DNA of 42,933 nucleotides from an uncultured Roseburia sp. (GTDB taxonomy: Bacteria; Bacillota; Clostridia; Lachnospirales; Lachnospiraceae). Position 1 is the first letter of the stretch. Every line of letters begins with the position of its first letter. This document shows, one piece after another, positions 8,545 through 17,320 of the stretch. A program made the position numbers and the translations under genes. The stretch is from NCBI GenBank assembly GCA_934317215.1, contig CAKREH010000031.1:1-42933 (forward strand), given 5' to 3'. Below the pieces are notes generated by a model, which made no database searches, was not told the origin of the DNA, and saw only the letters and a program-made list of their open reading frames with translations.

Positions 8545-11500
8545 CTATTGATATAATTTTCGGCAAATTGCCCTTAGTTCTTCTTCCTTAATCGTAGATT
8601 TCCACATTTCAATTCTATCTCTTATTCGCTTAACATGCCTTAAATATTTAACACCTTTTAATTCTGAAATCAATGATTCTAGGAAGTCAATTCTTTTTGT
8701 TAACTGAAAAACTATTTCGCCTGCATTTCCTTCCCAATGAGATGGATCTAATGGAATTTTTTTAAATAACTCATAATCATCATTTATAGATAAAAATAAT
8801 AATAATGCTTTTTTTCTAAGAACGATATCCGCTTCTGATAATGCTTCAAAAATAATGATAACACTATCGCTCATTGCATTTTCTTCAATTATATGCATTA
8901 TCCATGCTTCCTGCCTGTTTTTTATAAGCTCATCTTTATTTCCATAGAATAAAATTGACTTAAATAAATTCGTCAATCGCCATTCCGATATATATGTTTC
9001 GGAATTCGCAAGCTTTTTAAAGATACAATCATAATATTCTAAATATTCGTCTGCACGCCATAGTGCCATATATCGGTAATTATCATGATCTCTTTCACTA
9101 TTAATATTATCAGCAACATGATTTGCAAAATCATCTATCCATTCTTTCTCAATATGTAAAAAATACAACAAAAATGTTCCTTTCAAATCAACCATATTAT
9201 CATTACATAACATGAAGAAATATATATCTCTTAACAATTTTAAATTGTCATTATATATTTCAAGCACTTCCTTCGGAGTATACCAGTATTCATCAAATAA
9301 TAGTGTGAAATACATTTCAACAATAAAGCGGCTATACTCTCTTTTAGCAAAAATAATTTTAGAAGCTGTAATGTATATATCCTTATCGAAGATTACAAAT
9401 TTATCTAAAAATCTAAGTTTCCTCCACGAAGATGACTTTATATCTTTATCCGAATCGTCCTTTAGATATGTGATCAATTCATTAAAAATATATTCATCCA
9501 CCATTTCCTCTGGAATAAGCTCAAAGTAGTAAAATTTCCATTTGTTTTTATATATATAATCTTTTGCATTAATTAAATCAAACAACTCTTTTGCAGACAT
9601 CGTCTTGAATAACGATGTCATCATCACACCTGGATAAATTTCTAATGTTTCAGAGTTTTCCATGACTGCATTAATCATCATCTTAGTCTTTTCGCTATCG
9701 TTGCAAAATTCTTTTGCAATCTCTCCAAGGCTATGTGCAATAGTATAGCATTTATCTTTAGAATGCTCAAATTGTGCTTCATCTGCAATACAAACAGCCA
9801 TCTTTATCAAACCAGGTATTTCCTCTATTGAAATCTCACTGGCAAATTTCTGAATATTTATTTCTCTCTGATTTTGAAAATCTTCATATTCCATTTCAGA
9901 ATAAATAAAATCATCATCTAAAATAGTAAGCAGTGTCCACTCCCTGCTAGCGAATACATCTTCATCCCTCATGTACTCTATGTTTTGGCGGCTCCATCCA
10001 TAGTATAAATCGCGAAGAATCAAGGCTTTTCTTACTTTATTAATCTGTAATGAATTCATAATTAAATCAATATGTTTCTTGTCATCAACTACCACTTGGG
10101 ATTCATCTGCTTTTCTAACAGAAACCGCATAATATTTTAAAAAGTCTTCAATTTTTGTCTTTAATTCTTCATATACAGACAGATTAGTAATAATTTTCCA
10201 GCATAATTCTCTATATTCTTTTACACCTTCTGTGTCATCAATTTTCAAATGATAAAACCTAAAAGTATTTCCTCTTCCCATTTCTGCAGGGCTAAACTCA
10301 AACTTCAAATATTCTTTCATAGTCTCTAAAATGAAACTTAGAACAAATATGTTATTATCGGCATATTTTAGCAGTACATTGCATATTGCTTTTTCATTAT
10401 AAAACTGATACCTATATGAATTTTGATCTATGCCATAAGCATTCTTAAGGAAGTTAAACCCTGCAATTGCAGTTTTAACAGATTTTGATACATACTCTAT
10501 TAATAATTCAACCGCTGTCTCTATATGCGATGAATAACTATATCCTGACAATAAGCCAACAATATTATCATCAGACAAAGTTTCACTTTTTTTAAAATCT
10601 ATTACCTCATCTGTATAATCGCACTTTTGAATTTTCTGTATTTTTTCAGCAGCAATAAGAAAAGCTTCCTCTGGTCGAAACGTATGAAAGGTAAGAACAA
10701 AATCGTCAAAGCATTGTTCCTTTTCTTTTTCGTATCGATTCCATACTTTCTTTACTTCATCTGCAATATATTCACATAATGATTCTTCTGAAAAAATATT
10801 AAATAAAGTTTTTATTGATCTAATAACACCTTGCTTAAAATACTTATAACCCACATATAAAACTTCAGAAAAAGGAAGCAATTTTTCCTTAAAAAAGACA
10901 AAATACAACATATAATTTGAAAGACACTGATCAGAAATAGCAGCAACTTGATCTTTATGTATTTCCGCAACTTCCATCTGTGAAAGCCGATAAATACAAT
11001 CTTTAAATCTTTGTTCTGATATAATACTTAATTCCAGTAAATTTTCCAAATATTCCATTCTATCTAAAAACACTGCATTCACTAATGCTAATATTCCAGC
11101 GGTAAGACATAATTCTCTATCTTTGCCCAACTTCAATTCTACGACGCTTGAATAGTATTGTTCATACACTTGTGATGCATCATTTACAGCAGAAAGTGAC
11201 TGAGTATCCTTTGCTATTTTTCCTGTCATGTATGCTATTCTCGGATTTCCTTCAGCTATTTTGATAATTTGATCAACATACAAATCATTGGTAATTCCCA
11301 TATTTATATTCAGGAATTCTTTTATATCATTATCAGAGAATGGCAGCAACGAAAACATTTTAGGAACAGTATACTTATTTGCAATTAAGAAAACAGGCTC
11401 TTTCGCATAATCTCTAACTGTAAGTACTACCTTAACTGAATATTCATCTTTATCTCTAGTTATATATTGAATAATTTGTGCCAAACCAGATAATTCATTT

Positions 11501-12297
11501 GCATCATCTACAAAAAGTAAATAAGAGCCTGGTTGATCAATCTTAGCAATTAAATCCTCATATATCGGTTGATTATTGTTTTTTACACATAGAAGTCGAT
11601 ATTCATCCTCACTAGAAAATCTTCTAATCGCTTCCAATGCAATTCTAGTTTTTCCTGTACCCGCAGATCCATGAACTATAACAACACTGTTTTCTCTTAT
11701 TGCTTCAATAAGATTCGAAAGCTCTTCTTTTCTTCCATGAAAGATTGTGTCTAGCGGAGCTGCCATTTCATTTGAATCATATAGGGAAACAAACTCATTA
11801 ATATACATTATTTGATTAGTATCTGCAGAAATGCCAAAAAAATCTTTTGCTATCATCGGATAATATCTATATATTTGCTGCGCAATTTCATCTACACCAA
11901 ATATAGTCAGCTTTATATTCTTTTCTTCACATAATTTATGTAGTTTATGATCGTCACCTGCTAATAAATTTGATGACGTATGACAACAAATTATCTCATC
12001 GATTTCCTCTATTGGTAACTTGGTTTTTTCAGGATCAAGACATTTTTCAATATCCTCTTTCAATTTTTTAAAAATATCACTTTGTTGAGCAGTATATGCT
12101 ACACAAATATATTTTCCATTTTCTTTTCTAAAATATGTATCAGGATTTCCTATTGTAGTTTTTAAAGTTCCACTTTTCATACCTAATCCTGTTATTTTTC
12201 CATAATGTTTTTGACTAAGAAAAGTATCACAAAATTTTTGAAACTCTCCAGGTCCTAATTGTATAATTGCATTTTCAATTTCAGTAATCTTTGACAA
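8545..12297 (-). CDS. STAND NTPase with N-terminal PD-(D/E)XK-like domain (Avs-like)
   Basis: A 1250-residue protein. Residues 1-155 resemble the restriction-endonuclease-like domain found at the N-terminus of STAND proteins: a helix with FQKFCDTF, then GNPDTYF (D53) and a strand ending VAYTAQ. Relatives usually carry a Glu where A67 stands, so catalysis is doubtful. Residues about 185-400 form a P-loop NTPase: GRKEE, Walker A HGSAGTGKT (209-217), Walker B LLFVDD (260-265), VRDY sensor, and the GNPR (350-353) motif typical of STAND. The remaining 850 residues are helical, suggesting a repeat-type sensor. The start is TTG with AAGGAGAG 7 bases upstream. It follows the Vsr gene by 118 bp. An anti-phage sensor role is inferred. 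Confidence 0.75.
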   Translation of the reverse strand: MSKITEIENAIIQLGPGEFQKFCDTFLSQKHYGKITGLGMKSGTLKTTIGNPDTYFRKENGKYICVAYTAQQSDIFKKLKEDIEKCLDPEKTKLPIEEIDEIICCHTSSNLLAGDDHKLHKLCEEKNIKLTIFGVDEIAQQIYRYYPMIAKDFFGISADTNQIMYINEFVSLYDSNEMAAPLDTIFHGRKEELSNLIEAIRENSVVIVHGSAGTGKTRIALEAIRRFSSEDEYRLLCVKNNNQPIYEDLIAKIDQPGSYLLFVDDANELSGLAQIIQYITRDKDEYSVKVVLTVRDYAKEPVFLIANKYTVPKMFSLLPFSDNDIKEFLNINMGITNDLYVDQIIKIAEGNPRIAYMTGKIAKDTQSLSAVNDASQVYEQYYSSVVELKLGKDRELCLTAGILALVNAVFLDRMEYLENLLELSIISEQRFKDCIYRLSQMEVAEIHKDQVAAISDQCLSNYMLYFVFFKEKLLPFSEVLYVGYKYFKQGVIRSIKTLFNIFSEESLCEYIADEVKKVWNRYEKEKEQCFDDFVLTFHTFRPEEAFLIAAEKIQKIQKCDYTDEVIDFKKSETLSDDNIVGLLSGYSYSSHIETAVELLIEYVSKSVKTAIAGFNFLKNAYGIDQNSYRYQFYNEKAICNVLLKYADNNIFVLSFILETMKEYLKFEFSPAEMGRGNTFRFYHLKIDDTEGVKEYRELCWKIITNLSVYEELKTKIEDFLKYYAVSVRKADESQVVVDDKKHIDLIMNSLQINKVRKALILRDLYYGWSRQNIEYMRDEDVFASREWTLLTILDDDFIYSEMEYEDFQNQREINIQKFASEISIEEIPGLIKMAVCIADEAQFEHSKDKCYTIAHSLGEIAKEFCNDSEKTKMMINAVMENSETLEIYPGVMMTSLFKTMSAKELFDLINAKDYIYKNKWKFYYFELIPEEMVDEYIFNELITYLKDDSDKDIKSSSWRKLRFLDKFVIFDKDIYITASKIIFAKREYSRFIVEMYFTLLFDEYWYTPKEVLEIYNDNLKLLRDIYFFMLCNDNMVDLKGTFLLYFLHIEKEWIDDFANHVADNINSERDHDNYRYMALWRADEYLEYYDCIFKKLANSETYISEWRLTNLFKSILFYGNKDELIKNRQEAWIMHIIEENAMSDSVIIIFEALSEADIVLRKKALLLFLSINDDYELFKKIPLDPSHWEGNAGEIVFQLTKRIDFLESLISELKGVKYLRHVKRIRDRIEMWKSTIKEEELRAICRKLYQ

Positions 12298-12415
12298 ATA
12301 TTTTCTCTCCTTCTATTTCTTCAGGCAACTACACTTCTGTTTTCTCTTCTCAATACAGTTCTGTTTCACATCAACTTCGATATTTTTTCCATAATTTCTA
12401 TCTAGAATCATAAAA

Positions 12416-12877
12416 TCATGTTATCTCATTTATACAATTACTTTCATCATTTCTAATTTTCAAGTCAAAAATAGTTTCTTCTATCACACGCACACATTCA
12501 TCTGTATTCTTTTTTATATCTTTCCCCCAAAAGCGAATCACTGTCCATCCCATAAACAACAATTTCTTATTAATCTCATCATCCCTCTCACGGTTTCTAG
12601 AAATTTTCGCTACCCAGTATTTACTGTTATTCCCTTTTTCAAGCCTTGGTTTCAAAACTTCCCAGTCTTTTCCGTGAAAAAATTCTCCATCGCAAAAAAT
12701 AGCAATTTTATACTTTGTCAGAACAATATCCGGCTTTCCTGGAAGATCCTTATAGTTCTTTCTATACCTGTACCCTTTATCCCACAATGCTTTCCGCAGT
12801 ATTGTTTCTATCTTCGTATTATCTGACCGAATATGCTGCATATTTTTCTTTCTCTGATCCGGCGTTAAATTATCCAT
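12416..12877 (-). CDS. vsr: Very short patch repair endonuclease (Vsr)
   Basis: Strand-specific T:G mismatch endonuclease that repairs deaminated 5-methylcytosine, 153 residues. It shows the Vsr N-terminus (LTPDQRKKNMQHIRSDNTK), the metal-binding aspartate in LPGKPDIV (D50), the FCDGEFFHG segment and the C-terminal LLFMGWTVIRFW strand. The ATG at 12877 was preferred to the GTG three codons upstream because GAGGTG lies 6 bases before it. It stands back to back with the XRE-C5 methyltransferase pair. That is the usual context, since Vsr limits mutations caused by the methyltransferase. Confidence 0.93.
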   Translation of the reverse strand: MDNLTPDQRKKNMQHIRSDNTKIETILRKALWDKGYRYRKNYKDLPGKPDIVLTKYKIAIFCDGEFFHGKDWEVLKPRLEKGNNSKYWVAKISRNRERDDEINKKLLFMGWTVIRFWGKDIKKNTDECVRVIEETIFDLKIRNDESNCINEIT

Positions 12878-13001
12878 CACTATCACCTCTATAAATCACT
12901 ACATTCAATATAACACATTTCCTTCCTGCTATCCATTTATCATCTTTTTCAATGTCACCAAAAATATGTTCGTTTTTTGCTGCTTTTAGTACGGTTTTTT
13001 A

Positions 13002-13030
13002 TTGACACTAAGCAGCGTCAATGCTATACT
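13002..13030 (+). promoter_or_regulatory. Promoter of the XRE-methyltransferase operon
   Basis: A -35 TTGACA (13002-13007) and a -10 TATACT (13025-13030) are separated by exactly 17 bp. The XRE start follows 20 bp after the -10, so the leader is very short but contains a GAGAGGTGA ribosome site. Confidence 0.75.
13003..13020. promoter_or_regulatory. Candidate operator dyad for the XRE controller
   Basis: TGACaCT, six bases, then AGcGTCA: an imperfect 18-bp dyad with 12 of 14 arm bases paired. It overlaps the -35 and fills the spacer of the promoter. Repressor-type controllers of restriction systems often bind in this position, so autoregulation by the downstream XRE protein is likely. This is inference. 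Confidence 0.45.
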
Positions 13031-13050
13031 TTTTCGAGAGAGGTGAACAC

Positions 13051-13389
13051 ATGCCTGAATTAGGACAATTTTTAAAAGAAAAAAGGGAATTCTCCGGTTT
13101 ATCCCTAAAAAAACTTAGTTCCGTAACTGGAATTAGCGATTCTGAATTATTAAAAATAGAAAATGGTACTCGAAAAAAACCTGGTTGGGAACATCTTTGT
13201 AAAATTGCAAAAGCATTAAATTTTCACCCATTTGAGATTTTGCTTAATGCTGGATATATATCTGAAAATGATATACATCCACCATTGTTAATCAGCGGAT
13301 TAGAAACTTTGAATGAACAACAGCTCAATACAGTTCAATTATTCGTTGATTTTATCAAAACTCAGGAAAAAAACTGTCTGAACGATTAA
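13051..13389 (+). CDS. XRE-family transcriptional regulator (restriction system controller)
   Basis: A 112-residue DNA-binding protein. Residues 4-62 form a helix-turn-helix of the XRE/lambda-repressor type (FLKEKREFSGLSLKKLSSVTG, then SELLKIENGTRKKP). The C-terminal tail (LETLNEQQLNTVQLFVDFIKT) is a short helix common to controller-like regulators. The ATG at 13051 follows GAGAGGTGA; the longer frame from 13021 starts inside the promoter and is rejected. It lies 11 bp before the C5 methyltransferase gene and is divergent from vsr. It probably controls timing of methyltransferase expression and its own. Confidence 0.87.
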   Translation: MPELGQFLKEKREFSGLSLKKLSSVTGISDSELLKIENGTRKKPGWEHLCKIAKALNFHPFEILLNAGYISENDIHPPLLISGLETLNEQQLNTVQLFVDFIKTQEKNCLND

Positions 13390-13400
13390 GGAGGCTACTT

Positions 13401-14453
13401 ATGCAATACAGATTAGGAGAATTATTTTGTGGTCCAGGCGGAATTGCATGGGGAGCCACTCATGCTGATATAGGCAATTCCGGTTATTCTATCGTACATC
13501 AATGGGCAAATGACTATGATGCAAGCACATGCGAAACATATCGGCGCAATATCTGTCCCGATGCACCACAAACAGTTTATCATGAAGATATCCGCAAATT
13601 CGATATGAGCAAGCTGGCTCCTATCGATGCCCTGGCTTTTGGCTTTCCCTGCAATGATTACAGTGTTGTAGGAGAACAAAAAGGAATGGACGGCGTATAT
13701 GGACCGTTATATTCTTACGGAGTAAAAGCCCTGAAAAGATTTAAACCGCAATGGTTTCTTGCAGAAAACGTCGGTGGTCTGCGTAACGCAAATGACGGCA
13801 AAGCTTTCACAAAAATATTAACAGAACTCCGCGATGCTGGATATACAATTACTCCGCATCTCTATAAATTTGAAGAATACGGTATTCCTCAGGCACGCCA
13901 TAGAATTATCATTGTGGGTATCCGCAATAACATTAACGTAACCTATCGTGTTCCTTCTCCTGAACCATACCGTGAGATAGATAATACCTGCAGAAATGCC
14001 ATTGAAAACCCGCCAATTCCTGCAGATGCACCAAATAATGAAGCCACACGGCAGTCCCCGACTGTAATTGAACGTCTCAGACATATCCGTCCTGGTGAAA
14101 ACGCATTTACAGCAAATCTTCCACCGGAATTACAGCTTAACATCAAAGGTGCTCGGATCAGCCAAATTTATAAAAGACTGGATCCACAAAGACCATCCTA
14201 CACAGTAACTGGCAGTGGCGGCGGTGGAACTCACATTTACCACTGGGAAGAACCAAGAGCATTAACCAACCGCGAACGTGCAAGACTCCAGACATTCCCA
14301 GATACTTATGAATTTCAGGGAACCAAGGAAAGTGTACGTAAACAGATCGGAATGGCAGTTCCCTGTCGTGGAGCTCAGATAATCTTTGAAGCGATTCTTA
14401 AAAGTTTCGCAGGCATTGATTATCCATCTGTTGAAGCTAATATCAATGAATAA
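13401..14453 (+). CDS. DNA (cytosine-5) methyltransferase
   Basis: A 350-residue C5 methyltransferase that modifies a cytosine in a specific duplex site. Motif I is ELFCGPGG (7-14), motif IV is GFPCNDYS with catalytic C84, motif VI is AENVGG, motif VIII is QARHRIIIVG, and motif X is VRKQIGMAVP. The short variable region between motifs VIII and IX sets the site, which cannot be read from sequence. The ribosome site is AAGGAGG. It is the only DNA base methyltransferase seen in the window. It is presumed to protect DNA from the convergent endonuclease operon. It ends at a bidirectional terminator. Confidence 0.95.
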   Translation: MQYRLGELFCGPGGIAWGATHADIGNSGYSIVHQWANDYDASTCETYRRNICPDAPQTVYHEDIRKFDMSKLAPIDALAFGFPCNDYSVVGEQKGMDGVYGPLYSYGVKALKRFKPQWFLAENVGGLRNANDGKAFTKILTELRDAGYTITPHLYKFEEYGIPQARHRIIIVGIRNNINVTYRVPSPEPYREIDNTCRNAIENPPIPADAPNNEATRQSPTVIERLRHIRPGENAFTANLPPELQLNIKGARISQIYKRLDPQRPSYTVTGSGGGGTHIYHWEEPRALTNRERARLQTFPDTYEFQGTKESVRKQIGMAVPCRGAQIIFEAILKSFAGIDYPSVEANINE

Positions 14454-14457
14454 CAAA

Positions 14458-14488
14458 AAGTCGGAAGTTTAGTAGCTTCCGGCTTTTT
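14458..14488. terminator. Bidirectional terminator between methyltransferase and endonuclease A
   Basis: The stem CGGAAG/CTTCCG has A-rich flanks on the left and a T-run on the right, so it can stop transcription in both directions. It lies in the 40-bp gap between two convergent genes. Confidence 0.75.
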
Positions 14489-14493
14489 ATTAT

Positions 14494-15459
14494 TCACTTT
14501 TCTTCAACAGAAAAGTCCATATAATACTGTTCTTCATCTATCCTGTAAAAAGTCACATCTGTTCTTCCATATGCAAGAAGATCATCTTTTCTGACATATG
14601 CACCATTTGACAGTCCCAGGCGATTTCTAAAATATTCTCCCAGCAGTGCATTACTGTCAGGAGTAGTAATTGCTTTATCATTCTGCTGTTCCACTCTCAA
14701 CTGTAATGTATGATGATCATCAGTAACTACTAAAAAGTGCTGTTTATCTAAAGGGAAAAATCCAGATTTTGCGATATGAGACGGTAATGGAATATAAGCC
14801 TCATTTCTGTTTCTTTTATTACGCTGTCCCCAGTTTAATCCAGATCTAGTTCCAGTCTCTCCCCCTCGTGCCAAAAGCGACAAATGCACACAATTCTCAG
14901 TGTCAGCTGCCATTTGTTCCCTTACATTGTCCTCTGACGAACAAAAAACAACATATTCATCCACTTCTGCATGTGTACAATACATGGTTCTTTTCTCTGC
15001 ATCCATATATATTGTATACGCTAGAGCAGCATTTGTCTCATTCACATTTTCTTTATTATCATGCAAAAAATACTGCTGTGTAAAAGACCCAGAAAGCGTA
15101 TAAGCCCTTACCGGCTTGTCCCTATTCAGCCAAATATAATAGTTATCACTTTCTAGTGCCGGCGGATGTATTAAATAACCACAGGAAAAATTTCCCCACT
15201 TATCCGAATATCTAGTTCCATGCAGTTCTTTAAAACTTTCATGCAATTCTTTATCCATTCCCTTATTCAAAGTACTGCAGATAATCAATTCAACTGCCAC
15301 ATCAGAAATCCCAAGTTCCTCATAGCTTTTAAGCAGCCATGACACCATGCTCGGCGTTGCTTCTGCTGTCAAAACACATAACCTGTCTGCCCCTTCTTTT
15401 ATTGGATCAAATAGAATTTTCCCTACAATTCCATCCGGATATTTTAAATCGCCGCTCAT
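14494..15459 (-). CDS. NgoFVII-like restriction endonuclease subunit, PLD site degenerate
   Basis: A 321-residue protein resembling NgoFVII-family (PLD-fold) restriction enzymes: an N-terminal domain (LTAEATPSMVSWLLKSYEELG) and a C-terminal DNA-recognition-like domain (HFLVVTDDHHTLQLRV, then LGEYFRNRLGL) shared with the protein at 17321-18472. Where PLD enzymes have HxKxYxW and GSAN, this protein has SDNYYIW (S104, N106) and SGSFT (T127), so the usual H, K and N are absent. The ATG at 15459 (after GAGGAGG) overlaps the Z1 stop by one base (TGATG). It may be a non-catalytic specificity subunit that pairs with the second endonuclease. That role is inference. Confidence 0.75.
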   Translation of the reverse strand: MSGDLKYPDGIVGKILFDPIKEGADRLCVLTAEATPSMVSWLLKSYEELGISDVAVELIICSTLNKGMDKELHESFKELHGTRYSDKWGNFSCGYLIHPPALESDNYYIWLNRDKPVRAYTLSGSFTQQYFLHDNKENVNETNAALAYTIYMDAEKRTMYCTHAEVDEYVVFCSSEDNVREQMAADTENCVHLSLLARGGETGTRSGLNWGQRNKRNRNEAYIPLPSHIAKSGFFPLDKQHFLVVTDDHHTLQLRVEQQNDKAITTPDSNALLGEYFRNRLGLSNGAYVRKDDLLAYGRTDVTFYRIDEEQYYMDFSVEEK

Positions 15460-17309
15460 CAAACATCCTCCTCAATAACATCATAATACATTGTATTACT
15501 CGGCAATTTTATATTCGGAACCCAAAGTTTCTTTCCTCCCCATCCTTTTGTTCCAGTTACCTGATACATTGTCAGAACCACTTTATCTGTAAAAGTTCCA
15601 CCCAGTTGCCAATCATTCGGTGACAGCAAAGCACCTGTACCCTGAGCAATGTTTCTTTCCCTGCGCACTATCAGGATTCCCTGTCCTGTCGGACGCTCTG
15701 ACAAAATGGTATCAAGAACTGAACAAAATGCCTGAAGTTTAAAATCAGCACTCGGAATAATATGTGCCAATATTTCTTTCATCAGACGCAAATTTACCTG
15801 ATAATACGGCTCCGCTTCGGAAAATGTCTCCAGAAGTTTTGATATATCTTCAATAGAGTCGTTATCAGGATTAAATGGATAGTAATTTGTTCCTCCTGAA
15901 ATAATTTCCACATGGTCATTATCCAATACGTTTTTACGTGTTGGATTAAGCCCCTCTGGATAATATATCTTCACATCCTCAATACCTTTTTCAACCTGTG
16001 CAATTATAGAATTATTGGTAGCATTTATATCTGCAAATAATTTATACAAATTTTCATCAATGTAAACCTTCATCATGCCCGGATCTCGATCATATCCAAA
16101 CATCCTGCTATGCTGCCACATTGTATCTGCCTGCGGCTTTTTGCTGGTTCTCGTATAATAAATAGTCTGCAATCCTGGAAATGTCACACCACGCCCCAGT
16201 GTGTTTCCACCAACCATAAAATTACAGCCTGCTTCATAATCAGAACTCTCCACATCATTTTTTCCATTCATAACGAGAACTTTGAACTGATTTCCATGTA
16301 ATATTTCTTTAACCTTCTCATATAGATCTTCTAAAGAAAATCTTTGAGATCTTGCCGGATTCATATCCACATATTGTCTGCTCAATTCATTCTTTAATTC
16401 TACATCAAGATTTTCAGTACACCATTTCAGTTCTTTTTGTATATCCCCTTCAATCTTCTCATGTACAGCCACTCTCACGCTTGGATGAAATAGGCAGTTA
16501 GAAACTTTATCTCCTGCCAAAAATATCTGGGCAGACACCAGAAGATGCCTGACAATAACTTCCCTCATAGGCATTTTCAGTTTTTCCAAAAATGATACAC
16601 AATCCGGCTTTCCACTTGAAGGGAAGAAAAAATCTCCTCCAAGATAAGCATCCCCTGGCTGAAAATAATATATAAAATATGGATGCCATCCAGACACAAG
16701 TGTCTGCAAAAAAATCGCCTGCGGCGTTCCTGTTACTTGCAGATATAAACTACTTGATGCTCCATTTTTTATACTGTCCAGATATTTGTTAATTGAAGAC
16801 TGGCGATTTCTGTTAACTAATGTATTTAACGAAGCCGCATCTGCCTCATCATCAATAATAAAAAGCGGATTTCCCTTCATAAAACCGGTTGAATTAAGAA
16901 TATTTGCCCACAATTTCAGCATACGCACATTCTTTTTCAAGACAATAATGACCGGATCCATCAGATTATTCTCAGCAAAAAGCGCCGCATCATTTTCTCC
17001 ACAGATACAGAAGCCCTCAAGGTCTGCCCTAACGCGGTCCAAAGTCTGTTGCTGAAGAACAACATTATCCGTAGTCAGCAAAACAAACACAGGAAATCCT
17101 AAATCTGCCGCTTTACATATAATCCCAAACATCTGGCCCGTTTTTCCAGACTGAACATTTCCCAATAACAGACCAATTTCATGGCTGGAAAAAGAAAATG
17201 TTTTTATATGTTTATTTCCAACGTCATTTGCTGTTTTTTCAATAGATTCTGCAAGTTTTGTATTTCCTCTGTCAGTTATCTTCTTAAGATACGTTTTCAA
17301 ATACTGCAT
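15459..17309 (-). CDS. Z1-domain ATPase of a restriction system
   Basis: A 616-residue P-loop ATPase distantly related to SF2 helicases. It has Walker A GNVQSGKT (50-57), Walker B IIDDEAD (151-157), and a motif III-like TGTPQA (193-198). The Z1 signature region is GGNTLGRGVTFPGLQ followed by QADTMWQHSRMFGYDR. Z1 proteins are known from restriction-modification clusters that also carry C5 methyltransferases and Vsr. It is the middle gene of a three-gene operon: 11 bp after endonuclease B and overlapping endonuclease A. It is likely the motor that couples ATP hydrolysis to DNA cleavage. The mechanism is not known. Confidence 0.88.
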   Translation of the reverse strand: MQYLKTYLKKITDRGNTKLAESIEKTANDVGNKHIKTFSFSSHEIGLLLGNVQSGKTGQMFGIICKAADLGFPVFVLLTTDNVVLQQQTLDRVRADLEGFCICGENDAALFAENNLMDPVIIVLKKNVRMLKLWANILNSTGFMKGNPLFIIDDEADAASLNTLVNRNRQSSINKYLDSIKNGASSSLYLQVTGTPQAIFLQTLVSGWHPYFIYYFQPGDAYLGGDFFFPSSGKPDCVSFLEKLKMPMREVIVRHLLVSAQIFLAGDKVSNCLFHPSVRVAVHEKIEGDIQKELKWCTENLDVELKNELSRQYVDMNPARSQRFSLEDLYEKVKEILHGNQFKVLVMNGKNDVESSDYEAGCNFMVGGNTLGRGVTFPGLQTIYYTRTSKKPQADTMWQHSRMFGYDRDPGMMKVYIDENLYKLFADINATNNSIIAQVEKGIEDVKIYYPEGLNPTRKNVLDNDHVEIISGGTNYYPFNPDNDSIEDISKLLETFSEAEPYYQVNLRLMKEILAHIIPSADFKLQAFCSVLDTILSERPTGQGILIVRRERNIAQGTGALLSPNDWQLGGTFTDKVVLTMYQVTGTKGWGGKKLWVPNIKLPSNTMYYDVIEEDV

Positions 17310-17320
17310 GTTCTTTTCTC

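Noticed and set aside
13021..13389. Longer start for the XRE gene at 13021
   Set aside because: That ATG overlaps the promoter -10 region, so it cannot be on the transcript. The ATG at 13051 has a ribosome site.
13051..13389. XRE protein as the antitoxin of a toxin-antitoxin pair
   Set aside because: No small toxin gene lies next to it. Its neighbour 11 bp downstream is the C5 methyltransferase, so a restriction controller is the better reading.
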